Assembly (NCBI GenBank): GCA_030607655.1
Contig: JAUWJN010000082.1
Coordinates: 1-8,759, forward strand
Source of the DNA: a bacterium
Lineage (GTDB): Bacteria > Armatimonadota > Zipacnadia > Zipacnadales > Zipacnadaceae
Direction of reading: 5' to 3'
Length of the DNA: 8,759 bases
In this document: piece by piece, positions 1 through 6,937 of the stretch
Numbering within the stretch: the first letter of the stretch is position 1
Layout: each line of letters opens with the position of its first letter
Notes under the pieces: generated by a model
Database searches by the model: none
Seen by the model: the letters and a program-made list of their open reading frames with translations, nothing else
What the model was told of the DNA's origin: nothing
Position numbers and translations under genes: made by a program

Positions 1-1927
1 CAAACAGAGGCGATCCGGCCTGCCCCACACCCACTAGGCCGGCGGGGAAGACCGGGGAAAGCTCAGCGTTAGGGAATATGCCGTGATTGCAGGCCATATC
101 TGACCAGCATCCGATAACGCGCTCCCCGGGCAACTGAATCTCCTTGAGCAGATCGTAGACGTCGGTCGCGGAAACTTGGAGGTAGCTGGCAGGCCCGCTG
201 GGAGCTTTTTCGACTGGTACTCGGGAGCCAAGTATTCTCTGCTCTTCAAGGCCCCAACCGACACCGAGGATCTGCGCCGTGGCAGTTTCCTCACCTTGGA
301 ACTGTCCGCGCTTGAGCACCAGTTTCTTCTGCTGACTGCCAATCACACTTAGGTCGGCCTTCATCACCGGCAGCGGTGCCAGGTTGTCCAGAATTTCCTG
401 CCAGCGGGCGGCTCGCGGCTCTTCTGCCCCCGTCTCTTGAAGTGCCTGGACAGCGGCAGTGAATAGTACCCGGGCGTAGGCCAGCTCGGTCATACAGTCA
501 TGCAAATGAATCCAGCCTTCGTAGGCAGTGCCATCCCTGGCGTGATAAAGGCCGTCCTCTCCCTTCTCCAAGAGCGATTCAAAGAACTTCGCGGCCTCCA
601 CCAGGTACGGGAGGGCTCTGTGCTGGAGGAAATCGCGGTCGCCCGTGAACTGATACTGGCGCCAGAAGTCCAGAGCTATTTCCGCCACCGGCGTATGATT
701 ACTTAATTCGCCCGCCGAGTTATAGCCGCGACGGTCGCAGACGTCGGAGACCACGGCGCCATCAGTGTGGAAGATCTCGCGCGCGTCGGCCTGCGCATGA
801 GGTAAGCCATTGAACCGGTATTCCAGATAGGACTCGCACAGGTCGTGATGTCCCGCCGGATTCAGAGGCCAGTAAACCATCTGCTGATTCCAGTGGAAAT
901 AGAAGTTCCAGTTTTGCACATCGCGGTTCCAGGTCCACAAACCATTAATGAACCGCCCCGGGTACGGCCCCCCTTGAGAAGCAGCAGCATAGTACATAGT
1001 CAGGTGCCACAGGTTGTCCAGATAATCGGCGCCGGACTCCATCAGCGAGCGCAGCCAGAAACGCTTCCAGACTCGCTTGTGCGCCCGCAACAAGCGGTCC
1101 CAGCCCTTTTCTTCCGCCTCGGCTAACTTTTGCTTAACTACTGCTTTCGCACTCCGGGCTAGTGGTGAGGTCACCGCGGCCACCAGGCGAAATCTCTTAT
1201 TCTTCGCCCCGGAAATGGTCATCTGCGCAGCATGCTTGTGGAGGATCGTGTGCGAAGTCTTAAGCCCCTTCCCCTCCGTCAGGCGGCAGCCTACACCGAA
1301 CTTGCCGCTGGTCAACTGGTGCTCAATGTAGAGTCCACTGCGGTCAGCAGAGGCCTGGGTGTCCGCCAGTCCAATGTTAGCGTCACGGTTAATTAGATGG
1401 TACCAGTGGGAGAAGGTCCGCGAACCGTATCTCTCCATGGTTATCTCCACCGGCACCTCTTCCTCCAAAGAGCTGTTTATCTCCAGGCACAGCGTTCCTT
1501 CCTGGTGGCTGACGAATCCGCTCACCGCGGCGGTCCCGAACGGTCCGGAGACGGCGAGTTCAAATCGGCCATTAGCGAGGCTGATGCGGCCCTGGAAGTC
1601 GGAGAGGTAGAACAAATCAAAGACGGGCATCTGGAAATCAATGATGATGCGACAGGCGTGGCGGAGAGTGGTGCTGTAGTCCTCCTGGGCGGCCTGCCAG
1701 TTACGGAAGTGCTCAGACTGGGCGTCGTCCCACAGGTCGCACTTGTTGATCGCCAGGATGACCTTGGACTCCTCACACCAAGCCAGCACGCCCACATCGC
1801 CGTTGCCTACCGGCATGCCCTGCATCGGGTCAGAGGGTGGCGTGTGATAGACAACGTCGTGGCGGGCAACCCGACCCGGCCAGTTGATCTGCCATTTGCC
1901 AGTTTGCAAATTGAAGGCGGATTTCAT
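1..1927 (-). CDS. GH95/DUF5703-like glycoside hydrolase, partial (C-terminus beyond left edge)
   Basis: An uninterrupted frame of 642 codons starts at ATG 1927 and leaves the window at base 1 with no stop. GGAGG at 1936-1940 lies 8 nt upstream and fixes the start. Near the N-terminus, MPVGNGDVGVLAW (residues 38-50) followed by NKCDLWDD (61-68) matches the start of GH95 alpha-L-fucosidase-like and DUF5703 proteins. Residues 283-293 (HKRVWKRFWLR) resemble the linker before the (alpha/alpha)6 barrel. Residues 341-353 (NFYFHWNQQMVYW) align with the GH95 catalytic-Asn motif, with His345 where the first Asn is expected and Asn347 matching the second. No signal peptide or membrane segment is seen, so the protein is probably cytoplasmic. 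It probably acts on a glycan or oligosaccharide, but the substrate cannot be named. The gene lies 28 nt after lgt and is probably co-transcribed with it. It could instead be a related non-fucosidase clan member. The gene is certain; the family is fairly sure and the activity is not. Confidence 0.82.
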   Translation of the reverse strand, partial: MKSAFNLQTGKWQINWPGRVARHDVVYHTPPSDPMQGMPVGNGDVGVLAWCEESKVILAINKCDLWDDAQSEHFRNWQAAQEDYSTTLRHACRIIIDFQMPVFDLFYLSDFQGRISLANGRFELAVSGPFGTAAVSGFVSHQEGTLCLEINSSLEEEVPVEITMERYGSRTFSHWYHLINRDANIGLADTQASADRSGLYIEHQLTSGKFGVGCRLTEGKGLKTSHTILHKHAAQMTISGAKNKRFRLVAAVTSPLARSAKAVVKQKLAEAEEKGWDRLLRAHKRVWKRFWLRSLMESGADYLDNLWHLTMYYAAASQGGPYPGRFINGLWTWNRDVQNWNFYFHWNQQMVYWPLNPAGHHDLCESYLEYRFNGLPHAQADAREIFHTDGAVVSDVCDRRGYNSAGELSNHTPVAEIALDFWRQYQFTGDRDFLQHRALPYLVEAAKFFESLLEKGEDGLYHARDGTAYEGWIHLHDCMTELAYARVLFTAAVQALQETGAEEPRAARWQEILDNLAPLPVMKADLSVIGSQQKKLVLKRGQFQGEETATAQILGVGWGLEEQRILGSRVPVEKAPSGPASYLQVSATDVYDLLKEIQLPGERVIGCWSDMACNHGIFPNAELSPVFPAGLVGVGQAGSPLF

Positions 1928-1935
1928 TCTGTTGG

Positions 1936-1940
1936 CCTCC
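1936..1940 (-). promoter_or_regulatory. Shine-Dalgarno site of the glycosidase-like gene
   Basis: GGAGG on the minus strand stands 8 nt before the ATG at 1927, in the 28-nt gap after the lgt stop. It supports this start and translation as a downstream operon gene. No separate promoter is visible in the gap. Confidence 0.75.
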
Positions 1941-1955
1941 GTCAGTTAGGGTACG

Positions 1956-2936
1956 TTAACAGATGATTTCGTCTTCCTTCCGGGCAGAAGCTCGTCTAAC
2001 CAGCATCCACACCAGAGCCACCACGCCAATGACGATGCTAGCCGTTTGCGCCTCGGTAAGCGGCGCCAACGGCTCAAAGATCTTGGCGCTGGCCCCGCGA
2101 CGATAGAACTCAACTATAAAGCGATAAATTGAATAGAGTACCAGGTAGAATAAGAATAGATTACCTCGGGCTTTAATGTACGGCTGAACTCTGACCAGAA
2201 TGTAGAATATGATGATACTGGCGAAACTGGCGTATAACTGGGTGGGATGAATAGGGACCTGGGCCTGGCCCGCGGCGGTGCCCGGCGGGAAGACCATCCC
2301 CAGGGGCCAGTGTGAGCTACAGACCCGTCCGTAGCAGCAGCCATTCAGGAAACAGCCAATGCGCGTCAGGGAATAGCCCAGAGCCGTCGCCGGAGTTGCC
2401 AGGTCGGCTATCAAATTGAACTGAATACCGCGCACCCGGCTGAATAGATAGCCGGCAATTATCGCACCGCCGAGGCCGCCGTGGAAGGACAGCCCTCCCT
2501 CCCAGACACTGAAAATAGTCAGGGGGGGGGCGTCGGCATACTGGTCCCAGTTGAGGATGACAAACACCACGCGGGCCCCAATTACTGCGCCAATCAGTAT
2601 AAGGAGGGCAAAATCAAGCCACTGGATACCCGGGATACCGTGAGGCCGGCCGCTGATACTCAACCACCAGATACCGGCTGCCAGAGCCACGATTAGCATC
2701 GTCCCGTAAGAGTGGATCTGCACGGGGGCAAAGTGATTGACCAGCCAATGAAGTGCGGCGGCGGCCGCCAGTATGATGCCCCCGGTGAGCAGGGGATGGG
2801 TGGAGTCGGGGGCCGCTTGTTCGTCGGTACGCCGCTCTAGCCAACGTAACAACCCGACGGCCACAGCTATGATGACTACTATGATAGGATAGGCCCACAC
2901 GGGCCAGGGACCAGTGGCGAACAGTACCGGACGCAC
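1956..2936 (-). CDS. lgt: Prolipoprotein diacylglyceryl transferase (Lgt)
   Basis: Lgt transfers diacylglycerol from phosphatidylglycerol to the lipobox cysteine of preprolipoproteins in the cytoplasmic membrane, the first step of lipoprotein maturation. The 326-aa protein is multi-pass. FHGGLGG (151-157) contains the conserved His. TRIGCFLNGCCYG (191-203) is the Lgt signature in its Cys-containing form, also seen in other Lgt proteins in place of the E. coli GNFINGE type. IHPTQLY (229-235) and YRFIVEFYR (271-279) follow, the last with Arg272 and Glu276 at the spacing of E. coli R239 and E243. The start is GTG at 2936, supported by AAGGAG at 2945-2950. It is slightly longer than typical because of an extra polar stretch at about 31-50 between the first two membrane segments. 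It follows lspA by 67 nt. A run of nine C on the coding strand lies within the gene, and the frame is intact. Confidence 0.97.
   Translation of the reverse strand: MRPVLFATGPWPVWAYPIIVVIIAVAVGLLRWLERRTDEQAAPDSTHPLLTGGIILAAAAALHWLVNHFAPVQIHSYGTMLIVALAAGIWWLSISGRPHGIPGIQWLDFALLILIGAVIGARVVFVILNWDQYADAPPLTIFSVWEGGLSFHGGLGGAIIAGYLFSRVRGIQFNLIADLATPATALGYSLTRIGCFLNGCCYGRVCSSHWPLGMVFPPGTAAGQAQVPIHPTQLYASFASIIIFYILVRVQPYIKARGNLFLFYLVLYSIYRFIVEFYRRGASAKIFEPLAPLTEAQTASIVIGVVALVWMLVRRASARKEDEIIC
2522..2530 (-). repeat. C9 homopolymer tract inside lgt
   Basis: Nine consecutive G on the plus strand (C on the coding strand) encode part of Asp-Ala-Pro-Pro-Leu near residues 135-139 of Lgt. The frame is open on both sides, so the length as read is functional. 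Such runs are prone to slippage in replication and in sequencing. Confidence 0.85.
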
Positions 2937-2944
2937 TAGGTTGG

Positions 2945-2950
2945 CTCCTT
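2945..2950 (-). promoter_or_regulatory. Shine-Dalgarno site that fixes the GTG start of lgt
   Basis: AAGGAG on the minus strand lies 8 nt upstream of GTG 2936. It is the best ribosome binding site in the 67-nt lspA-lgt gap and makes the GTG rather than an internal ATG the likely start. Confidence 0.8.
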
Positions 2951-3003
2951 GTACTTAACCTGCTGCCAGCGTAACCGATAGCGTATCGCGCAGGCGAGGT
3001 TCT

Positions 3004-3558
3004 CTAACCTTGGTGTTCGGGAGGGCGCAGATCTTCACCTGCGCCACGCGACAGGCGAGACTGGCGTAGAACTGACAGTATTAGTATAATGGCTCCGCAG
3101 GTAATGGCTATGTCAGCGATGTTGAAAATAGGCCAGAAGTGCAAATCCAGGAAATCTATGACGTAGCCCAGGCGGACCCGATCAATGAGATTGCCGGCGG
3201 CGCCTCCCAGGGCCAATCCCAACGCAGTGTTGAACCCCAGACTGAATTGAGCGGCCCGAGGGCCAAACAATACGAGGACTACCACCACCACGGCCGCCAG
3301 TACCGCCAGGGCGATGGTGCCGCCCGGGAACAGGCCGAAGGCAGCCCCGGGATTATGTTGGAGCGTAAGACTTAGATAGGGTCCGACGAGAGGCCGGGAT
3401 TGCCCCTCACTCATTCGGGCAACGATGGCTGACTTAGCAATCTGGTCAATAATCAGTACCCCTATCGCAGTGGCGTAGAAAACCCACCAGGCCGGCAGGC
3501 TATCCGGGGCATCAGGAGGGGAATTGGGCTGGTGGGGATAACTATGGCCCGCGATCAT
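3004..3558 (-). CDS. lspA: Lipoprotein signal peptidase (signal peptidase II, LspA)
   Basis: LspA is the membrane aspartic protease that removes the signal peptide from diacylglyceryl-modified prolipoproteins. All family blocks are visible in the 184-aa protein: IIDQIAK in the first membrane helix (Asp38), QHNPGAAFGLF (67-77), GGAAGNLIDRVRLGYVIDF (118-136) with catalytic Asp126, and FNIADIAI (145-152) with the second catalytic Asp149. Four membrane segments can be traced. About 23 polar, Pro-rich residues precede the first helix. The chosen ATG at 3558 overlaps the stop of the zinc-finger gene as ATGA, a typical translational-coupling arrangement. An in-frame ATG 10 codons upstream (3588) is possible but lies deeper within the upstream gene. 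lgt is the next gene, so both early lipoprotein-maturation enzymes are made from one operon. Confidence 0.97.
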   Translation of the reverse strand: MIAGHSYPHQPNSPPDAPDSLPAWWVFYATAIGVLIIDQIAKSAIVARMSEGQSRPLVGPYLSLTLQHNPGAAFGLFPGGTIALAVLAAVVVVVLVLFGPRAAQFSLGFNTALGLALGGAAGNLIDRVRLGYVIDFLDLHFWPIFNIADIAITCGAIILILSVLRQSRLSRGAGEDLRPPEHQG

Positions 3559-3932
3559 CGCCCCATCCGTGCGCGGCAGTCGGTACACATAGTGGCATAA
3601 GGCAAGGCCTCCAGACGTTTCTTGGGGATATTCTTAGCGCAGATTTCACATACCCCATAGGTGCCCTCTGTTATCTTGAGCAAAGCCTCATTGACATTTT
3701 CAAGCATATCCCGCAAGTTATCAATTATGGCCAGGTTCTGACTGCGCTCGACCGCATCAGTGGCCGCATCCCCGCCCGCCTCATCAAAGTCTTCCGTGGC
3801 GACTTGTTTGCTAAGCCGGTCGCGACCAGTAGTTTGGTCCGCCAGGGCCTTTAGTTCTTGCTGCAACTCCTGGTGCTGCGTCTGTAAGAGCTTCTTATAT
3901 TTCTTAGTATCTAGCTTTCGCTTGCGTCCCAT
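3555..3932 (-). CDS. TraR/DksA-family C4 zinc-finger protein
   Basis: This is a 125-aa protein with a Lys-rich N-terminus (GRKRKLDTKKYKKLL) and a region that looks like a helical hairpin (about 10-85). An acidic stretch, DFDEAGGDAATDA (48-60), lies where the coiled-coil tip of DksA-type proteins carries Asp residues. The C-terminal zinc finger is CEIC-X17-CTDC (Cys95, 98, 116, 119) within the family block GTYGVCEICAKNIPKKRLEALPYATMC, split here as residues 90-116. Family members bind in the RNA polymerase secondary channel and alter transcription initiation, some with ppGpp; whether this one does is inference. The start at ATG 3932 is chosen over an in-frame GTG at 3971 because a strong Shine-Dalgarno precedes it and the homologous part begins there. 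The gene overlaps lspA by 4 nt. It could be a DksA orthologue or a shorter TraR/YteA-like protein. Confidence 0.93.
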   Translation of the reverse strand: MGRKRKLDTKKYKKLLQTQHQELQQELKALADQTTGRDRLSKQVATEDFDEAGGDAATDAVERSQNLAIIDNLRDMLENVNEALLKITEGTYGVCEICAKNIPKKRLEALPYATMCTDCRARMGR

Positions 3933-3940
3933 TGCGTAAG

Positions 3941-3946
3941 TCCTCC
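3941..3946 (-). promoter_or_regulatory. Shine-Dalgarno site that fixes the zinc-finger gene start
   Basis: GGAGGA on the minus strand lies 8 nt before ATG 3932. It decides for the 125-residue protein over an N-terminally longer version starting at GTG 3971, whose extra residues do not resemble the family. Confidence 0.8.
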
Positions 3947-3959
3947 AACGTTCAGCATT

Positions 3960-4056
3960 CAGCAAGGGCACATGGGGTACGGATAACCGTCCGCCAGTAA
4001 TGATGTATACTGACTTAGCACTGAATCTACCCTTGCTGTCTTTGCTGCCCTTGCTG
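3960..4056 (-). promoter_or_regulatory. Candidate mRNA hairpin with two alternative 5' arms in the ileS/zinc-finger gene spacer
   Basis: On the plus strand, 3960-3970 (CAGCAAGGGCA) is a perfect 11-bp inverted match to 4046-4056. Its first 9 bases also match 4030-4038. In the leftward mRNA two 5' arms could therefore compete for one 3' arm that ends 13 nt before the Shine-Dalgarno of the zinc-finger gene. A small ACGG-TTAT-CCGT hairpin sits within the loop. There is no U tract, so this does not look like an ordinary terminator. It may be an RNA processing or translation-control element, or only a by-product of the tandem repeat. The pairings are seen; any role is inference. Confidence 0.4.
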
Positions 4057-4067
4057 CCGTTGCTGCC
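4032..4067 (-). repeat. Four-copy 9-bp tandem repeat just after the ileS stop
   Basis: Four consecutive 9-base units on the plus strand, each NTTGCTGYC (cttgctgtc, tttgctgcc, cttgctgcc, gttgctgcc), begin 3 nt beyond the ileS stop codon. On the mRNA they read as GGCAGCAA-type units that would encode Gly-Ser-Lys/Asn repeats if the stop were read through. The period is a multiple of three, and the frame stays open into the next gene. Confidence 0.85.
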
Positions 4068-4070
4068 CCC

Positions 4071-6848
4071 TTAGCCGGAAGAAGCACCAGTGGTAAGCTC
4101 CGCCACTCGCTGGGCGCAACGGTGGCAGATAGTAGGATGCTCAGGAACCGTCCCTACCGTCTCGGAGCGCATCCAGCAGCGCTCGCACTTATCTCCCCGG
4201 CCCGCCGCTGCCTCCACGGTCAGCTTCTCTGACTCATACACTTCTACTTGCGAGACTATCAATATCTCGTGGAGAGTATCGGCAAAGCTGCTAAGTATCT
4301 TCAACTCCTCGGCGGGGGCGTAAATAATAACATCAGCCTCCAGCGGTTGGTCAATCTGGCCGGTGGCCTTGGCTTGCTCCAGGGCCCGGTTGACCTCCTC
4401 CCGGATTCTCAATAGTTGGCTCCACCGCTGTTCCAACTCGGCATCATCAAAGTGGTCGTCAGCGTCGGGCCAGTCAGTTAGCTGCACGCTTTCGGGCAAG
4501 CTTTCATCTATCTTACGGCAGCTCTGCCAGACCTCGTCGGCAGTAAAGGTCAGCACCGGCGCAATCATTCGGGTGATGGCTAGCAGCAGTCGCCACAGAG
4601 CCGTCTGCGCTGAGCGGCGCGCGGGCGAATCAGGTAAATCAGTATACAGAGTATCCTTAAGCACATCAAGGTAGAAGGCGCTCAAGTCGGTCGCACAGAA
4701 GCCGTGCACGTCGTGATAGAATAGGTGCAGGTCCCAGCGGTCAAATGCCTGGGTCATCCGCCGGATGATGTGATTGAGGCGCATTAGTATCCAGCGGTCA
4801 ATCTCCCGCATCTCTAGGGGCGCGACGGTGTCGGTGTGGGGATCAAAGTCCTGGAGATTAGCCAGCATAAAGCGCAAGGTGTTGCGAATGCGCCGGTAAG
4901 CCTCCGCTACCTGCTCAAAGATATCCGTCGCGCAGTGCATCTTGTGGCGGAAGTCAGCATAGGTGAACCATAAGCGCAATACATCCGCGCCGTACTTGTT
5001 GTATATCTCGGCTGGATCAATGATATTGCCCTTGCTCTTGGAGAGCTTTTGGCCGCTATCATCTACAAAAAACCCATGTCCCACCACTGCTTTGAATGGC
5101 GCCGACTGGCCCAGCGCCGCCGCTACCCACAGGGAAGTTTGGAACCAACATTGATACTGGTCATCGCCCTCCAGATACAGGTCTGCCGGGTAATGCAACT
5201 CCGGGTGAGGCAGCAAAGCACAATAGTGGGTGGCACCCGAATCGAACCACACGGACATAATATCCGGCTCTTTGGTGAACTGGGTACCCCCGCACTTGGG
5301 GCAGGTGGTCGCCGGCGGCAGCAGCTCTTCAGGTTCACGGGCAAACCATACATCGGCGCCGTGCTCGGCCACCAGGTCGCGCACGAAGTCAAGACTTTCC
5401 TGGGTCAGCAGTATTTCGTCGCACTCCTGACAGTAGAAAACAGGGATAGGCACTCCCCAGCTCCGCTGGCGACTGATGCACCAATCCGGGCGGCTCTCGA
5501 CCATCCCCGCGATACGACTCTGACCCCAGGCCGGAATCCACTGCGCCTTGTCAATCTCGGCCAGTACTGCCGGGCGCAGTTCATCTATATCCATAAACCA
5601 CTGCTGGGTGGCGCGCCATATCACGGGCCGATGGCAGCGCCAGCAGTGCGGATACTCATGCTCAATCTCGCCGCGGGCCAGTAGCGCACCGCGGTTGTCC
5701 AGCATCTCCAGCACCTTCTCATTGGCCTGTTCACAGATCTGGCCCGCCAATTCCGGGCCGGCCTCCGCGGTGAATCTGCCGAAGTCATCCACCGGGCTGA
5801 TGACCTCCAGGCCATACTCCAGGCTCGTCTGGTAGTCCTCCGGCCCGTGGCCGGGAGCAGTATGTACCGCACCGGTGCCCTGATCTAGTAGCACGTGGTC
5901 GGCGAGGACAATCGGTGAGGGGCGATCGTAGAGAGGATGCTGGGCCACCAGGCCCACAAGCTCCTTACCCGAGTGCAGGGCGACCAGTTCGTACTCGGCA
6001 ATGCCAATCTGCCGCATTGTTTCCGCGAGCAATTCTTTAGCCAGCAGATAATATGCGCCGTCAGTATGGACCAAAGCATATTCAGCATGTCCGGCCAGGG
6101 CGGTACCGGTATTGCCCGGTATGGTCCAGGGCGTAGTTGTCCAGATGATAACATAAGCCGGTGCATCGTCGGACAGCTCGGGGAAATAGTCAGCGGCGTT
6201 CTGCAACTGAAAGGCCACATACATGCTGTCCGAGGTCTTGGTCTCATACTCAATTTCGTCCTCGGCTAAGGCAGTCTCACAGTGGTAACACCAATATACC
6301 GGCCGCAGGCGGCGATAAACCAGACCGGCTAGAGCAATCTTGCCGAACGCCTCGATCTGGCGCGCCTGGTATTCCTTGTCCAGCGTGAGGTACGGATTAG
6401 CCCAATCACCGCGCACGCCCAGACGCTGAAACTGCTGGCGCTGGATATCCACATACTTCAGGGCCAGTTCCCGGCACTTCTGGCGCCACTGGGGCACCGG
6501 CACGGTATGACGGTCCAGGCCATATTCGGCTTGGACGGCTTGCTCGGTGGGCAGTCCCTGAGTATCCCAGCCGGGCACATACGGGCAGTCATAGCCCCGC
6601 ATTGTCTTATACTTAATGGCAATATCTTTCAAGATCTTGTTCAGCGCCTGGCCCAAATGGATATTGCCGTTGGCATACGGAGGCCCATCATGCAGGATCC
6701 ACCGGGGAGCATCGGCGCGAAACTGGCGGACCTTAGCGTAAATATCTATCTCCTGCCACCACTTCAATATCTGAGGCTCGCGCTCCGGCAGGTTAGCCCG
6801 CATGGGGAAATCAGTCTTGAGCAAGTTCAAGGTAGAGCGATAATCCAT
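4071..6848 (-). CDS. ileS: Isoleucyl-tRNA synthetase (IleRS)
   Basis: IleRS charges tRNA-Ile with isoleucine in the cytoplasm and hydrolyses mis-made Val-tRNA. The 925 residues match the usual bacterial length. Visible in order: HDGPPYANGNIHLGQ (53-67), the HIGH-motif block but with Gln in place of the second His; the CP1 editing domain with TTTPWTIPGN (237-246) and GTGAVHTAPGHGPEDY (324-339); WCISRQRSWGVPIPVF (456-471); zinc-type pairs CQEC (473-476) and CPKC (516-519); EGDDQYQCWF (560-569), where EG-S-DQ-H/Y-RGWF is usual; KLSKS (601-605), the KMSKS loop; an anticodon-binding helical domain (about 680-830); and a C-terminal Cys4 zinc site (Cys888, 891, 908, 911). The start ATG 6848 is preferred over upstream in-frame starts because AGGA lies 6 nt before it and a promoter lies just upstream, within the longer frame. 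No T-box leader fits in the short 5' region. Confidence 0.97.
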   Translation of the reverse strand: MDYRSTLNLLKTDFPMRANLPEREPQILKWWQEIDIYAKVRQFRADAPRWILHDGPPYANGNIHLGQALNKILKDIAIKYKTMRGYDCPYVPGWDTQGLPTEQAVQAEYGLDRHTVPVPQWRQKCRELALKYVDIQRQQFQRLGVRGDWANPYLTLDKEYQARQIEAFGKIALAGLVYRRLRPVYWCYHCETALAEDEIEYETKTSDSMYVAFQLQNAADYFPELSDDAPAYVIIWTTTPWTIPGNTGTALAGHAEYALVHTDGAYYLLAKELLAETMRQIGIAEYELVALHSGKELVGLVAQHPLYDRPSPIVLADHVLLDQGTGAVHTAPGHGPEDYQTSLEYGLEVISPVDDFGRFTAEAGPELAGQICEQANEKVLEMLDNRGALLARGEIEHEYPHCWRCHRPVIWRATQQWFMDIDELRPAVLAEIDKAQWIPAWGQSRIAGMVESRPDWCISRQRSWGVPIPVFYCQECDEILLTQESLDFVRDLVAEHGADVWFAREPEELLPPATTCPKCGGTQFTKEPDIMSVWFDSGATHYCALLPHPELHYPADLYLEGDDQYQCWFQTSLWVAAALGQSAPFKAVVGHGFFVDDSGQKLSKSKGNIIDPAEIYNKYGADVLRLWFTYADFRHKMHCATDIFEQVAEAYRRIRNTLRFMLANLQDFDPHTDTVAPLEMREIDRWILMRLNHIIRRMTQAFDRWDLHLFYHDVHGFCATDLSAFYLDVLKDTLYTDLPDSPARRSAQTALWRLLLAITRMIAPVLTFTADEVWQSCRKIDESLPESVQLTDWPDADDHFDDAELEQRWSQLLRIREEVNRALEQAKATGQIDQPLEADVIIYAPAEELKILSSFADTLHEILIVSQVEVYESEKLTVEAAAGRGDKCERCWMRSETVGTVPEHPTICHRCAQRVAELTTGASSG

Positions 6849-6881
6849 AATAATTCCTGCCAACTTTTGAATTAGTGGAGT

Positions 6882-6910
6882 ATTGTAGCAGCATAAGAGG
6901 GATAAGTCAA
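6882..6910 (-). promoter_or_regulatory. Sigma-70-type promoter of the ileS operon
   Basis: On the minus strand TTGACT (6910-6905) is followed, after exactly 17 nt, by TACAAT (6887-6882): 5/6 matches in each hexamer. Expected initiation near 6875 gives a leader of about 27 nt containing the ileS Shine-Dalgarno. This is too short for a T-box or other riboswitch, so expression is probably constitutive. It is the only strong promoter seen for the leftward genes. Confidence 0.82.
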
Positions 6911-6937
6911 GGGGTGTGGGCTGGCAATCCCACTTCA

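Noticed and set aside
1397..1966. 189-codon open frame on the plus strand
   Set aside because: It lies antisense to the glycosidase-like gene, has no recognisable domain or suitable ribosome site, and the opposite frame is open for 642 codons with clear family motifs.
2976..2988. CGATA-GCG-TATCG hairpin in the lspA-lgt gap
   Set aside because: A five-pair stem with a 3-nt loop and no U tract is too weak to call a terminator or regulator.
3985..4030. Internal promoter ahead of the zinc-finger gene (TATACA-like -10)
   Set aside because: No acceptable -35 hexamer lies 16-18 nt upstream; readthrough from the ileS promoter is the simpler explanation.
5049..5684. 211-codon open frame on the plus strand
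   Set aside because: It lies wholly antisense to ileS, and its composition follows from the reverse of ileS codons.
6849..6881. T-box riboswitch before ileS
   Set aside because: The leader from the predicted start site is only about 27 nt, and no stem I, specifier loop or T-box sequence is present.
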